Positions 52,787 to 61,709 of a stretch of DNA of 64,000 bases are shown here, in pieces (position 1 is the stretch's first letter; every line of letters starts with the position of its first letter). Source of the DNA: WHSW01 sp033856255 (GTDB lineage Bacteria; Actinomycetota; Thermoleophilia; Solirubrobacterales; 70-9); NCBI GenBank assembly GCA_033856255.1, contig JAWVFH010000002.1, positions 171,157 to 235,156 of the forward strand, given 5' to 3'. The notes under the pieces were generated by a model that had not been told where the DNA came from, did no database searches, and saw only the letters and a list, made by a program, of their open reading frames with translations. A program made the position numbers and the translations under genes.

Positions 52787-54598
52787 ATGAGCGATTCCGC
52801 GACCGCGACAGCCGCCGACGAGGCGCTCGCGAGGGCGCGCTGGAACCTCGAGCCGCTGGTCGACAACGGCGGCTCCGAGCGGGCCCTGGCGCAGCTCGAC
52901 GAGGCGCAGGAGCGCGCCGTCGTCTTCGCCGAGCGCTACCGCGGCGCCCTGGCCGAGATCGACGCCGGGGGGATGGCCGAGGCGATGCGCGAGCTGGAGG
53001 CGATCTCCGACCTCGTCGGGCGCGCGGGGACCTACGCCTCGCTCGCCTTCTCCGTCGACACGATCGCGCCCGAGGTCGGGTCGCTGATGCAGCGGGTGCG
53101 CGAGCGCTCGGCGACCCTGCAGACGACGCTGCTGTTCTTCGACCTCGAGTGGAACGACCTCGACGACGAGCGCGCCGAGGAGCTGCTCGCGGCCCCCGAG
53201 CTCGCCTTCTGCAGCCACTACCTGAGGATGGAGCGCCGCTACCGGCCCCACCAGCTCTCCGAGCCGGAGGAGCGGATCCTGACCGAGACCTCGGTCACCG
53301 GCGCCGGCGCCTTCTCGCGCCTGTTCACCGAACAGACGTCGGCGATCACGGTCGAGCTCTCCGGCGCCGGCGAGCCGCTGCAGCTGATGGAGGCGCTGAG
53401 CCGCCTGCTCGACCCCGACCGCGAGCTGCGCGCCGAGGCGGCGGAGGCCGTCAGCGGGGCGCTCGAGCCCGGCCTGCGCACCCGCGCCTTCATCTACAAC
53501 AACCTGCTCCAGGACAAGGCGACCCGGGACCGGCTGCGCTCGTTCGACCACTGGCTGGCGGCGCGCAACCTCGACAACGAAGCCTCAGACGAGTCGGTCG
53601 AGGCGCTCATTGAGGCGGTGATCTCCCGCTACGAGCTGGCGCGGCGCTGGTACCGGCTGAAGGCGCGGATGCTGGGGCTGGAGCGGCTCGCCGACTACGA
53701 CCGCAACGCGCCGCTGCGCGAGTCAGAGCGCTACGTGCCCTACGACGAGGCGCGTGAGATCGTGCTCGACTGCTACCGCGACTTCTCACCCGAGCTCGGC
53801 GCGACGGCGGAGGAGTTCTTCACCGGCGATCACATCGACGCGCCTCCGGCGCGCGGCAAGCGCGGCGGGGCGTTCTGCTCCTACGCGGTCCCCTCGGCGC
53901 ACCCCTACGTGATGCTCAACTACACCTCGCGCCCGGGCGACGTGCTGACGATGGCGCACGAGCTCGGCCACGGCGTGCACGCCTCGCTGGCGCGACCGCG
54001 GGGGGTCTTCGAGTTCGGCACCCCGTTGACCGTCGCCGAGACGGCCTCGATCTTCGGCGAGACGATCGTCCTCGGGCGCCTCCTCGAGCAGGCTCCCGAC
54101 GACGCCGAGCGCCTCTCGCTGCTCGGCTCGTCGCTCGATGGCGCCGTCGGCGCCGTCTTCCGCCAGATCGCGATGAACCGCTTCGAGGACACCGTCCACC
54201 GCCGGCGCCGGGAGTCGGGCGAGCTCTCCGTCGACGATTTCGCGACCGCCTGGATCGAGAGCCAGAGCGAGCTGCTCGGCGACACGGTCGAGCTCTCCGA
54301 GGGCTACAGCTCCTGGTGGTCGTACGTGCCCCACTTCATCTCCACGCCCGGTTACGTCTACGCCTACTCCTACGGCCACCTGCTGGCGCTCTCCGTCTAC
54401 AGCCGCTACGAGCAGGAGGGGGAGGGGTTCGTCGACTCCTACCTCGAGCTGCTCAAGGCCGGCGGCTCGCGCCCGCCCGAGGGGCTGGGCGAGATCGTCG
54501 GCGTCGATCTCACCGACCCGGGTTTCTGGAACGCCGGCCTCGACCTGATCGAGCGCCAGCTGGAGGCGGCCGAGGAGACGGCTCAGGCGCTCACTTGA
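52787..54598 (+). CDS. pepF: Oligoendopeptidase F-type M3 metallopeptidase
   Basis: The 603-residue zinc peptidase carries MAHELGHGVHA (H391, E392, H395) and the third ligand region VAETASIFGE. The SGxxY region near the end (SYGHLLALSVYSRY) closes the deep cleft of the M3B family. It trims short peptides in the cytosol. No signal peptide is seen. The stop overlaps the convergent propeller gene by 8 nt. Confidence 0.92.
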   Translation: MSDSATATAADEALARARWNLEPLVDNGGSERALAQLDEAQERAVVFAERYRGALAEIDAGGMAEAMRELEAISDLVGRAGTYASLAFSVDTIAPEVGSLMQRVRERSATLQTTLLFFDLEWNDLDDERAEELLAAPELAFCSHYLRMERRYRPHQLSEPEERILTETSVTGAGAFSRLFTEQTSAITVELSGAGEPLQLMEALSRLLDPDRELRAEAAEAVSGALEPGLRTRAFIYNNLLQDKATRDRLRSFDHWLAARNLDNEASDESVEALIEAVISRYELARRWYRLKARMLGLERLADYDRNAPLRESERYVPYDEAREIVLDCYRDFSPELGATAEEFFTGDHIDAPPARGKRGGAFCSYAVPSAHPYVMLNYTSRPGDVLTMAHELGHGVHASLARPRGVFEFGTPLTVAETASIFGETIVLGRLLEQAPDDAERLSLLGSSLDGAVGAVFRQIAMNRFEDTVHRRRRESGELSVDDFATAWIESQSELLGDTVELSEGYSSWWSYVPHFISTPGYVYAYSYGHLLALSVYSRYEQEGEGFVDSYLELLKAGGSRPPEGLGEIVGVDLTDPGFWNAGLDLIERQLEAAEETAQALT

Positions 54599-55673
54599 CG
54601 ACCCACTTGGCCTTGGCCGGGGTGGGATCCGTGTTGCCGAACTCGTCGGTTGCGCGAACCTGAAGCTTGTGGTCGCCGGCGTCGAGGTGCTTGAGCTCAT
54701 ACGACGAGCCGCAGTGCTTCCACCGACGCTTGTCGAGCTTGCAGACGAATGTGGTGTGAGGCTCCGAGGCGGCGAACACGAACCGGGCCGTGTGGCTGTG
54801 GGTCCTGTCCGGCGGCCCCTTCCTGATGCCCGTCTGCGGCGGGGTCCCGTCGGGATCCACCGCCACGTCGGCGAGGCCGTTGTCGCCGTGGCCGACGCGG
54901 GGGCCCTTGATGAAGCGCGTCTTGACGTTCTTGCCGCTGAGGGCGGCGCGGCCAAGACCACCGCTCTGCTCGATCCACCAGACGTGCGCGTCGTCGACGG
55001 CGACGTCCTGGGAGAAGAGGCCCTTCACCGCGATGAACTTCTGCTCGACCCCGCTCCCGCTGAGGTTCGCGCGGCCCACGCCGCCGCGATTCGGGCTGTA
55101 GCCGAAGTAGGCCCAGAAGATGTGCTCGGCGTCGAGGGCGACTCCGTATGCCTGGGTCGCGACGAAGCTCGCATCGACACCGGTGCCGTCGAGGTTCGCG
55201 CGACCAAGCCCCGTCGAGTTGGTCCAATACACGTGGTGATCGTCCACCGCGACATCCCCGGCGCCGTTGGGCGGCACGATGAAAGCGGGATTCACGCTGC
55301 TGCCGTCGAGGGCGGCGCGTCCGATCTGGTTCGCCGCCGAATCGATCCAGTAGACGTAGTTGGAGTCGACCGCGATGCCGTGCGGGGCGCTGATGCCCGT
55401 GACGAAGTTGCGGTCGATCTCGGTCCCGTCGCGATTGGTGCGCCCGATACGCCCCTTCGTGCGATCGCTCCAGTAGACGTGGCCGGAGTCCACCGCGACC
55501 CCGTAGACGCTCGAGCGGGTGTAGACGTAGCTCTGGTCGACGCCCTTGCCGTTGGACTTGGCGCGCCCGATCGACGCGTTGTCGCGGTTCGCCCAGTAGA
55601 CGAAGCCGTCGGCCCCGGCGGCGCAGGTCAACATCAGGCCGGCGGCCAAGGCGATCGCAGCGATCCGTCGCAT
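54591..55673 (-). CDS. Exported YWTD-type beta-propeller protein with Ig-like tail
   Basis: The 360-residue protein has a signal peptide (IAAIALAAGLMLTCAAGADG) and about six propeller blades with repeats such as GVAVDSGHVYWSDRTKGRIGR and HIFWAYFG. It ends in the Ig-like module (SEPHTTFVCKLD, RWKHCG, HKLQVRATDEFGNTDP), also seen at 63059-64000. ATG 55673 was chosen because the signal peptide begins there. It is divergent from 55712, with starts only 38 nt apart. Confidence 0.83.
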   Translation of the reverse strand: MRRIAAIALAAGLMLTCAAGADGFVYWANRDNASIGRAKSNGKGVDQSYVYTRSSVYGVAVDSGHVYWSDRTKGRIGRTNRDGTEIDRNFVTGISAPHGIAVDSNYVYWIDSAANQIGRAALDGSSVNPAFIVPPNGAGDVAVDDHHVYWTNSTGLGRANLDGTGVDASFVATQAYGVALDAEHIFWAYFGYSPNRGGVGRANLSGSGVEQKFIAVKGLFSQDVAVDDAHVWWIEQSGGLGRAALSGKNVKTRFIKGPRVGHGDNGLADVAVDPDGTPPQTGIRKGPPDRTHSHTARFVFAASEPHTTFVCKLDKRRWKHCGSSYELKHLDAGDHKLQVRATDEFGNTDPTPAKAKWVVK

Positions 55674-55711
55674 CGCTTTGCATCCTCTCCTGCGGGGAGG
55701 ATGGAAGTCAA

Positions 55712-56629
55712 GTGAGGCGCGCGTTCGGCGGTGTACTGGCTGTGGCAGTCGTGCTCGCGGCGCCGGGCGAGACCGCGGGCGAGCCCTCGGGCCGCCCGCA
55801 CCTCGCCGGGGGCGCACGGATCGCCGCGGTGCGGATGTACCAGGGAGGGGTGCTCGTGGCTCGCAGGGAGACCGCGGAGTCGATCGCCCGCACCCTCGCG
55901 CGGCTGCGGCCGACGCTGGTCACCGCTCCGCTTCGCTATCACGTCGGCGACCGGATCAGGCCGCGGGAGATCAGCGCCTGGCACACGATCCGCAGCGCGG
56001 TGCGGGCGACGAGCCCCAGGGCGAGGTTCCTCGTCTCGCTGAACGCCCTCAACTACGGCCGCCCCCGACGCGTCGAGGCCATGATGGCGAAGGTCCGCCG
56101 GCGCCTCGAGCCGGACGGCTGGGTCTTCGACTTCTACTCGCGGGCGGCCGCGCGGCGCGAGGCGGTCATGAAGGCGGCCGTCGCCGACGCCAACCACCAC
56201 GACGAGACCGTCGGCGGCAACGTCTTCGGGATCGCCAGGGACCCGAGCATCCCGCGCGGCACCGACTACGTGGTCGTACAGGGCCGGGACTTCCACATCA
56301 ACCTCCCGGCGGTCCGGGAGCTCGCGAAGCGATTTCCCGTCTACCTGCAGGTCGGCAACGACCCGCGGCGGCCGGATTCGGACGGCTGCCGGTTCATCCG
56401 CGAGCTGAGCACGAGGGAGCGCGTCGCCTACGTGGCGCAGCGGGCGCGCCAGCAGGCGAAGTACCACTACCGCTTCGCCTATCCGGTGTTCTTTCCGGCC
56501 TGCGTCAGGGAGGACGCTTCCAGTCCGGGGCGGGGAGGGGTGGTCGCGTACAACGCCACCCGCGAGCGGGAGATGATGCGCGCGATCAGGCGCCTGATGG
56601 CGCGGTACGACGAGGCCGGCTCGTCGTGA
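55712..56629 (+). CDS. Exported protein, paralogue of the lipoprotein at 35238
   Basis: The 305-residue protein has a signal peptide (VLAVAVVLAAPGETAG, no lipobox) and the family's shared blocks: MYQGGVLV, LRPTLV, ISAWHTIRSAVRA, LNALNYG, DGWVFDFYSRAA, GGNVFGIA, IPRGTDYVVVQ, DFHINL, SDGCRF and YPVFFPAC. The two conserved Cys (SDGC and FFPxC) may form a disulfide. Start GTG 55712 follows GGAGGATGGAAG. It is coupled to an M14 carboxypeptidase gene by a GTGA overlap. Confidence 0.78.
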   Translation: MRRAFGGVLAVAVVLAAPGETAGEPSGRPHLAGGARIAAVRMYQGGVLVARRETAESIARTLARLRPTLVTAPLRYHVGDRIRPREISAWHTIRSAVRATSPRARFLVSLNALNYGRPRRVEAMMAKVRRRLEPDGWVFDFYSRAAARREAVMKAAVADANHHDETVGGNVFGIARDPSIPRGTDYVVVQGRDFHINLPAVRELAKRFPVYLQVGNDPRRPDSDGCRFIRELSTRERVAYVAQRARQQAKYHYRFAYPVFFPACVREDASSPGRGGVVAYNATREREMMRAIRRLMARYDEAGSS

Positions 56630-57291
56630 TCGCCCTCGCCCTCGCCTCGATGGCGCTGGTCTTCGGCCACTCGGCGCAGGACCGGCCGCTGGTCGCGCGC
56701 GAGCAGGGGGATGCCGGGGCAGGTAGGACGGTCCTGGTCGTCGGCTCGATCCACGGCAATGAGACCGAGGGACATCGAGTCGTGCGGCGACTGCGCCGTC
56801 ACTACGACCATCTCGATGGCGTCGACCTGTGGACGGTGATGACCGTTAATCCCGACGGCGTCGCCGCACACACCCGCGGCAACGCGCACTCGGTCGACCT
56901 GAACCGGAACTTCTCCACGAACTGGAAGCCGATCCCGCCGTCGAGCGGCTACTACTCGGGCCCGAAGCCGTTCTCCGAGCCGGAGACGAAGGCGGTCCGG
57001 GGGTTGCTGCGGCGGATCCGCCCCGACGTCACCGTCTGGTACCACCAGCCGTTCGGGCACACCCTGATCCCCTGCAACCGCCGCGGCCGCCGGGTCGCGC
57101 TGCGATACGCGCGGCTCTCCGGCCTGCCCGCCGACGACTGCTTCCCGACCCCGCCGGGAGCGGCGACCGGGTGGCAGGACGCGAAGCTGCACGAGAAGGC
57201 GTTCGTGGTCGAGTTCCCGGCGGGGAGGCTGAGCCGAGGTGAGGTTCGCCGCCACGCCGCGGCCGTGGCCGAGATCGCGGCGCCGGGCTGA
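56626..57291 (+). CDS. Secreted M14 zinc carboxypeptidase/amidase
   Basis: The 221-residue protein starts with a short signal (VIALALASMALVFG). The M14 zinc site HGNE (H43, E46) follows, then VDLNRNF with the conserved Arg-Asn, then WYHQPFG as third ligand, and FVVEFPAG with the catalytic Glu. It is at the short end for the family and close to MpaA-type murein peptide amidases. It overlaps the preceding exported protein by 4 nt, so the two proteins probably act together outside the membrane. Confidence 0.85.
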   Translation: MIALALASMALVFGHSAQDRPLVAREQGDAGAGRTVLVVGSIHGNETEGHRVVRRLRRHYDHLDGVDLWTVMTVNPDGVAAHTRGNAHSVDLNRNFSTNWKPIPPSSGYYSGPKPFSEPETKAVRGLLRRIRPDVTVWYHQPFGHTLIPCNRRGRRVALRYARLSGLPADDCFPTPPGAATGWQDAKLHEKAFVVEFPAGRLSRGEVRRHAAAVAEIAAPG

Positions 57292-57344
57292 GGGACGAAC
57301 GTGCGTTTACGCGCCTCCTGGGGGTCCTAACCGCCGTTCGTCCC
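57292..57344. terminator. Inverted repeat after the M14 gene, possible two-way terminator
   Basis: GGGACGAACG (57292-57301, directly after the stop) pairs with CGTTCGTCCC (57335-57344). Smaller hairpins lie in the loop. It lies between convergent genes, as terminators do, but no T-run follows. Confidence 0.4.
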
Positions 57345-57394
57345 CCCGCTCGCAGGTCGTCGTCGACGAGCTCGGCTGGACGTTCCGACGCTAG

Positions 57395-58060
57395 CTAGCT
57401 CGCCGCCGCGATCGCGCGGTCCATCGCCGCGCCCGGGTCCTCGACCACCTTGCCGTGGCCGGGGGCGAGGCGCTTGGGGTCGAGAGCCCGCAGCGCCCTG
57501 GCGCTCTCGAGCGCGGTCGGGCGGTGCCAGGTCGCCATCGCCGGCAGCGGGAAGCGCCAGTTGGGCTTCGCGCAGGTGGCGACGCCGCCGAGGCTGGCGT
57601 AGGCGTCGCCGCAGAACAGCGTCCCGTCGCGGGTGTCGAGGAAGGAGAAGTGGCCGGGGGTGTGGCCGGGGGAGGCGTAAGCCTCGAGCGAACCGATCCG
57701 GTCGCCGGCGGCGATCGTGCGGGTCGACTTCGTCTCGGTGCCGGGGACGCCGCCGCGGACCTTGACCTGCGGCTCGCCCGGGTCGAGGGTCCTGTCCTTG
57801 TCGAGCAGGCGCGCGTCGCGGGCAGAGATGATCACCTCGGCCTCGGGCACCGCCTCGTGCAGCTTGTCGAGCGAGCCGACGTGGTCGCCGTGGCCATGGG
57901 TGAGGAGGATGCGCGCGATCGGCATCCCGTGCTCGGCGGCGGCGGCGAGGATCCCCTTCGCCGAGCCCGGCAGCATCGTGTCGATCACGGTCAGCCCGCC
58001 CTCGTCCTCGACCAGGTAGGCGTTGACGAAACCGAAGCGGCTGACTCGGGAGAAGGGCAC
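57395..58060 (-). CDS. Metallo-beta-lactamase-fold hydrolase
   Basis: The 221-residue protein has LTHGHGDHVGS (zinc ligands), SPGHTPGHFS, the bridging Asp in CGDAYAS and a closing APGHGK. This is the general MBL-fold order. FVNAYLVEDEGGLTVIDTML is the usual first hairpin. Substrate may be a lactone, thioester or glyoxalase-type ester. It is a single gene, divergent from the CorA gene. Confidence 0.9.
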   Translation of the reverse strand: MPFSRVSRFGFVNAYLVEDEGGLTVIDTMLPGSAKGILAAAAEHGMPIARILLTHGHGDHVGSLDKLHEAVPEAEVIISARDARLLDKDRTLDPGEPQVKVRGGVPGTETKSTRTIAAGDRIGSLEAYASPGHTPGHFSFLDTRDGTLFCGDAYASLGGVATCAKPNWRFPLPAMATWHRPTALESARALRALDPKRLAPGHGKVVEDPGAAMDRAIAAAS

Positions 58061-58115
58061 GTGCCGATCCTAGCCCGCCCGAAATCGCTCCGACGGCGCG
58101 CGTAGCCTCGCGGCG

Positions 58116-59093
58116 ATGGGTTCGCGGATCTCGATCATGCGCGTGCTCGACGTGGAGCGGGTGGCGCAGATGCGGGCCGCCGGAGAGTTCTTCTGGGCCG
58201 ACCTCGACCTGGACCACGAGGGCGCGCTGGAGGAGATCGCGAAGGCGTTCGGGATCGACGAGGGAGCCGTGGCGGCGCTGGGCGAGTTCGCGCGCGCGAC
58301 GTCGCCGGCGCGCAAGGTCCACCTCGACGACGACCTGATCGTCTTTCGCTTCTGGTGCATCGGGCGACCGGACGCCGGCGCCGAAGGGGGGATCGAGGCG
58401 ATCGACCCGTTCCAGGTCAACGTCGCCCTGCACGGCGACTTCCTGCTCACCGTGCACAAGAGGCCCCACGACGTCCCCGGCGAGGTCGTCGCCGGGCTGA
58501 TCCCGAAGGGACGCAGCGAGCGCTACGCCGTCTACCTGGCGCTCGACGGGATGACGAACACGATCTTCGAGGCGATGGCGAACATCGAGCTCGCGGTCGG
58601 GACGCTGGAGAGCGGCCTGCTGCGCTCGGGGCTGCGCCCGCACCGCCAGGAGAAGGAGGCGATCGCCAGCCTCCGCGACCGGCTCACCGGCCTGCGGATG
58701 CGGATCGGCCCGCAGCGGGCGCTGTTCGAGCGGGTCGGCGAGGAGATCGAGCACATCTCAGGGCTGGAGGGCGACCGCGGGGCCTACTTCGGCCGGATCC
58801 AGCAACAGCTCGACCGCGCGGTCGACCGCATCGACGCCGCCAGCGAGGCGCTTTCGCATGCGCTCGAGATCGAGCTCAACGAGACCACCTACCGGCTGAC
58901 GATCGTCGCCACGATCTTCCTCCCGCTCACCTTCATCGTCGGCTTCTTCGGGATGAACTTCAAGTGGATGGTCGACGAGCTCACCTCGAAGGGCGACTTC
59001 ATCCTCTTCGGGATCGCGATCTGGCTGGTGCCGCTGCTCGCGGCGGTCACCTACTTCGCCGTGCGCAACGCGGCCCGGCGCCTGCGGCCGTAG
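58116..59093 (+). CDS. corA: CorA-type magnesium/divalent cation channel
   Basis: The 325-residue protein has an N-terminal alpha/beta domain, a long stalk helix and two C-terminal membrane helices. IFLPLTFIVGFFGMNF contains the selectivity triplet GMN (279-281), and the chain ends with basic residues (ARRLRP). It forms a pentameric Mg channel in the family. Compare the GMN-less paralogue at 27521. Confidence 0.9.
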   Translation: MGSRISIMRVLDVERVAQMRAAGEFFWADLDLDHEGALEEIAKAFGIDEGAVAALGEFARATSPARKVHLDDDLIVFRFWCIGRPDAGAEGGIEAIDPFQVNVALHGDFLLTVHKRPHDVPGEVVAGLIPKGRSERYAVYLALDGMTNTIFEAMANIELAVGTLESGLLRSGLRPHRQEKEAIASLRDRLTGLRMRIGPQRALFERVGEEIEHISGLEGDRGAYFGRIQQQLDRAVDRIDAASEALSHALEIELNETTYRLTIVATIFLPLTFIVGFFGMNFKWMVDELTSKGDFILFGIAIWLVPLLAAVTYFAVRNAARRLRP

Positions 59094-59144
59094 CGGTCCA
59101 CGAGCCGTTTTTCGCGCCGCCGGCCGGGTAGGTCCGTTTCCAGC

Positions 59145-60992
59145 ATGGAAGCGGGCGCGACACCAGCCGACATGGGCCGGTTCAAGACGATCGAGACCCG
59201 CGTCCCGGCCCGGCTCGACCGGCTGCCGTGGTCGCGGTTTCACTGGCGGGTGGTGATCGGGCTCGGGATCGTCTGGATCCTCGACGGGCTCGAGGTCACG
59301 ATCATCGGCTTCCTCGCCCCGACGCTCACCGACCCCGGCAGCGGGATCGCCCTCAGCGAGGGCCAGATCGCCCTCGCCCAGTCGATCTACGTCGCCGGCG
59401 CCTGCACCGGGGCCCTGCTGTTCGGTCAGCTCACCGACCGCTTCGGGCGCAAGAAGCTGTTCCTGATCACGCTCTCGGTCTATCTGCTGGCGACCGTCGC
59501 GACCGCGTTCTCGCAGAGCCCCCTGTGGTTCCTGGCCGCGCGCTTCTTCACCGGCGCCGGGATCGGCGGCGAGTACTCGGCGATCAACTCCGCGATCGAC
59601 GAGATGATCCCGGCCCGCGCCCGCGGCCGCGTCGACCTGATCATCAACGGCTCCTTCTGGCTCGGCGCCGTGGTCGGCGGGTTGCTCTCGCTGATCTTCC
59701 TCAAGCAGTCGATCTTCGCCCTCGACGTCGGCTGGCGAGTCGCCTTCGCGATGGGCGCGACGCTCGGGCTCGGGATCCTCTTCCTGCGCCGCAACCTGCC
59801 CGAGAGCCCGCGCTGGTTGTTCATCCACGGGCGCGAGCAGGAGGCCGAGCGCCTCGTCGACGAGATCGAGGCCGAGGTGCGCGAGTCGACCGGCCAGGAG
59901 CTCGAGGAGCCCGGCGAGTCGATCAAGGTCCGCCAGCGCAAGTCGATCCCGTTCCGCGAGATCGCGCGCACCGTGTTCAAGGTCTATCCGAAGCGTGCCG
60001 TGCTCGGCTTCTCCCTGTTCATCGGCCAGGCCTTCCTCTACAACGCGGTCACCGTCACGCTCGGCCTGACGCTGACCACCTACCTCGGCGTCGGTGCCAA
60101 CAAGGTCGGGCTCTTCTACGCGGTCTTCGCCGCCGGTAACTTCCTCGGGCCGCTGTTCCTCGGCCGCCTCTTCGACACGGTCGGGCGGCGGCCGATGATC
60201 GCCGGCACCTACCTGGTCTCGGCGGTGATGCTGGTCGGGGTCGGGGTGCTGTTCAACGGCGAGCAGTTCAGCGACTGGGGCCTGACCCTGGCCCTGGCGG
60301 CGACCTTCTTCTTCGCCTCGGCTGGAGCGAGCTCCGCCTATCTGACCGTGAGCGAGATCTTCCCGATGGAGATCCGGGCCCTGGCGATCGCCTTCTTCTA
60401 TGCGATCGGCACCGCGATCGGCGGGATCACCGGCCCCCTCGTGTTCCAGAAGCTCGGCGAGTCCGGGGACGTCTCGCAGGTGATGGTCGCCTACCTGATC
60501 GGCGCCGCGGTGATGGCCGTCGGCGGGATCACGGAGCTCTTCCTCGGCGTTCGCGCCGAGGGCAAGCCGCTCGAGAACATCGCCAAGCCGATCACCGCGC
60601 GCGAGGCGGAGGAGGGCGGCGAGGGCGAGGCCGAGGTGGATCGCGAGGCCGAGGAACGCGACCGCCGCCAGCGCCAGCGCTGGGAGCGCGAGCGCATGGG
60701 CCTGCGCCGCTTCCGCCCCGGGCCCGGCAGCGGCTCCTACTCGCCCTTCCTGCCGCCGCCGTATGAGCCCAGCCCCGAATGGCTCGACCACGAGGTCGGG
60801 ATCATCGACCGCGCCCTGCAGGAGCACGGCGAGCTCGACCGCCGCGAGCTCGGGGAGCGGATCGGAGCCCGCTACTGGGGCCCGGGCCGCTACCGCGCCG
60901 CCCTCAGGGGAGCGGTCGCGGACGGCGTCGCCCGCCGCACCGGGCGCGACCTCTACGCGTCGACGCGCCAGACGGCGTCGACGCCCGGCTAG
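59145..60992 (+). CDS. Sugar-porter-like MFS transporter with C-terminal winged-helix-like tail
   Basis: Residues 30-480 form a 12-helix MFS transporter of the sugar/organic-acid type (WILDGLEVTIIGFL, GQLTDRFGRKKLFL, RNLPESPRWLF). A charged Glu/Arg linker follows (about 485-535, many RRxRWER repeats), then a Pro-rich turn. The last 60 residues are folded: EVGIIDRALQEHGELDRREL, GARYWGPGRYRAALRGAV. This looks like a small winged helix. Most transporters of this type lack it. Its role, perhaps coupling transport to regulation, is inference. Confidence 0.87.
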   Translation: MEAGATPADMGRFKTIETRVPARLDRLPWSRFHWRVVIGLGIVWILDGLEVTIIGFLAPTLTDPGSGIALSEGQIALAQSIYVAGACTGALLFGQLTDRFGRKKLFLITLSVYLLATVATAFSQSPLWFLAARFFTGAGIGGEYSAINSAIDEMIPARARGRVDLIINGSFWLGAVVGGLLSLIFLKQSIFALDVGWRVAFAMGATLGLGILFLRRNLPESPRWLFIHGREQEAERLVDEIEAEVRESTGQELEEPGESIKVRQRKSIPFREIARTVFKVYPKRAVLGFSLFIGQAFLYNAVTVTLGLTLTTYLGVGANKVGLFYAVFAAGNFLGPLFLGRLFDTVGRRPMIAGTYLVSAVMLVGVGVLFNGEQFSDWGLTLALAATFFFASAGASSAYLTVSEIFPMEIRALAIAFFYAIGTAIGGITGPLVFQKLGESGDVSQVMVAYLIGAAVMAVGGITELFLGVRAEGKPLENIAKPITAREAEEGGEGEAEVDREAEERDRRQRQRWERERMGLRRFRPGPGSGSYSPFLPPPYEPSPEWLDHEVGIIDRALQEHGELDRRELGERIGARYWGPGRYRAALRGAVADGVARRTGRDLYASTRQTASTPG

Positions 60993-60996
60993 CGCG

Positions 60997-61227
60997 ATGG
61001 CCCTCGCCTGCGCGCTGCTCGGCCACCGGATCCGCTTCTGGACCGAGGCGGAGACGATGCGCTGGAGCTGCGAGCGAGGGTGCGGACACGAGGGCTCGAA
61101 GCGCTACGCGACCGCCGTCCAGGCGGCTCACTACGCGGTCGCCTTCGACCGCGAGGACGCCGAGGACCTCGGCCGCCGGGCGCCGCTCTCGCTGTTGCCG
61201 CTGCGCCTCGCGCGCCGCGGCCGCTAG
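60997..61227 (+). CDS. Small protein with CxxxC motif
   Basis: The 76-residue protein starts MALACALLGHRIRFW. CERGCGHEG is a zinc- or redox-like knuckle; ATAVQAAHYAVAFDRED and LSLLPLRLARRGR follow. Similar small proteins appear downstream of transporters in related genomes, as far as I recall, without known function. It begins 4 nt after the MFS stop and is probably in the same operon. It shares CTAG with the convergent gene. Confidence 0.65.
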   Translation: MALACALLGHRIRFWTEAETMRWSCERGCGHEGSKRYATAVQAAHYAVAFDREDAEDLGRRAPLSLLPLRLARRGR

Positions 61228-61709
61228 CTCGAGCTCGGGTCGGCCGGCGGGCGCTCGGTGCCGAGCGCCGCAGCGATGTCGTTGAGCGCCGACTCCTCGT
61301 TGCCCGAGATCCGCTCGCCGCCGATCCCGAGGAAGCCGCCCGACTTGTCGGCCTCGGCCGCGTGCAGGGCGACGGCCATCGCGAACTGGCGGTACTCGTC
61401 GAGCTCCTCCGGGGTGGCCTTGGCGCGCACGAGCTCGACCGCCTCGCTGATCTTGCCGAGCCCGCGGGTGCGCATGTCCTCCTTGCTCGAGAACTGCTTC
61501 GCGTCGAGGTGAGGCGCCGAGGCGACGATCTCGCCGACCAGGTCGCCGGCGCTGTGCTCGGCCTTCGCCGCCGCGTACGTCTTCGCCATCGCCAGGCTCT
61601 CGCGGATCGTGCCGCCGCGCTGGGACGCGACGATGATCAGCCCGGCAAGGGCCGGGCCACCGGCGATCATCTCCCATTCCTCGGCGTTGAACTCGGCCTT
61701 CGTCGTCAT
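61224..61709 (-). CDS. Hypothetical TerB-like helical protein
   Basis: The 161-residue all-helical protein contains EWEMIAGGPALAGLIIVAS, SLAMAKTYAAAKAEH, DEYRQFAMAVALHAAEADKSG and GGERISGNEESALNDIAAAL. The FxxFAxxVAxxxAEAxK pattern with GGFLGIGG resembles a TerB-like domain. It overlaps the luciferase-like gene by 4 nt (ATGA), as last gene of the operon. Confidence 0.65.
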   Translation of the reverse strand: MTTKAEFNAEEWEMIAGGPALAGLIIVASQRGGTIRESLAMAKTYAAAKAEHSAGDLVGEIVASAPHLDAKQFSSKEDMRTRGLGKISEAVELVRAKATPEELDEYRQFAMAVALHAAEADKSGGFLGIGGERISGNEESALNDIAAALGTERPPADPSSS

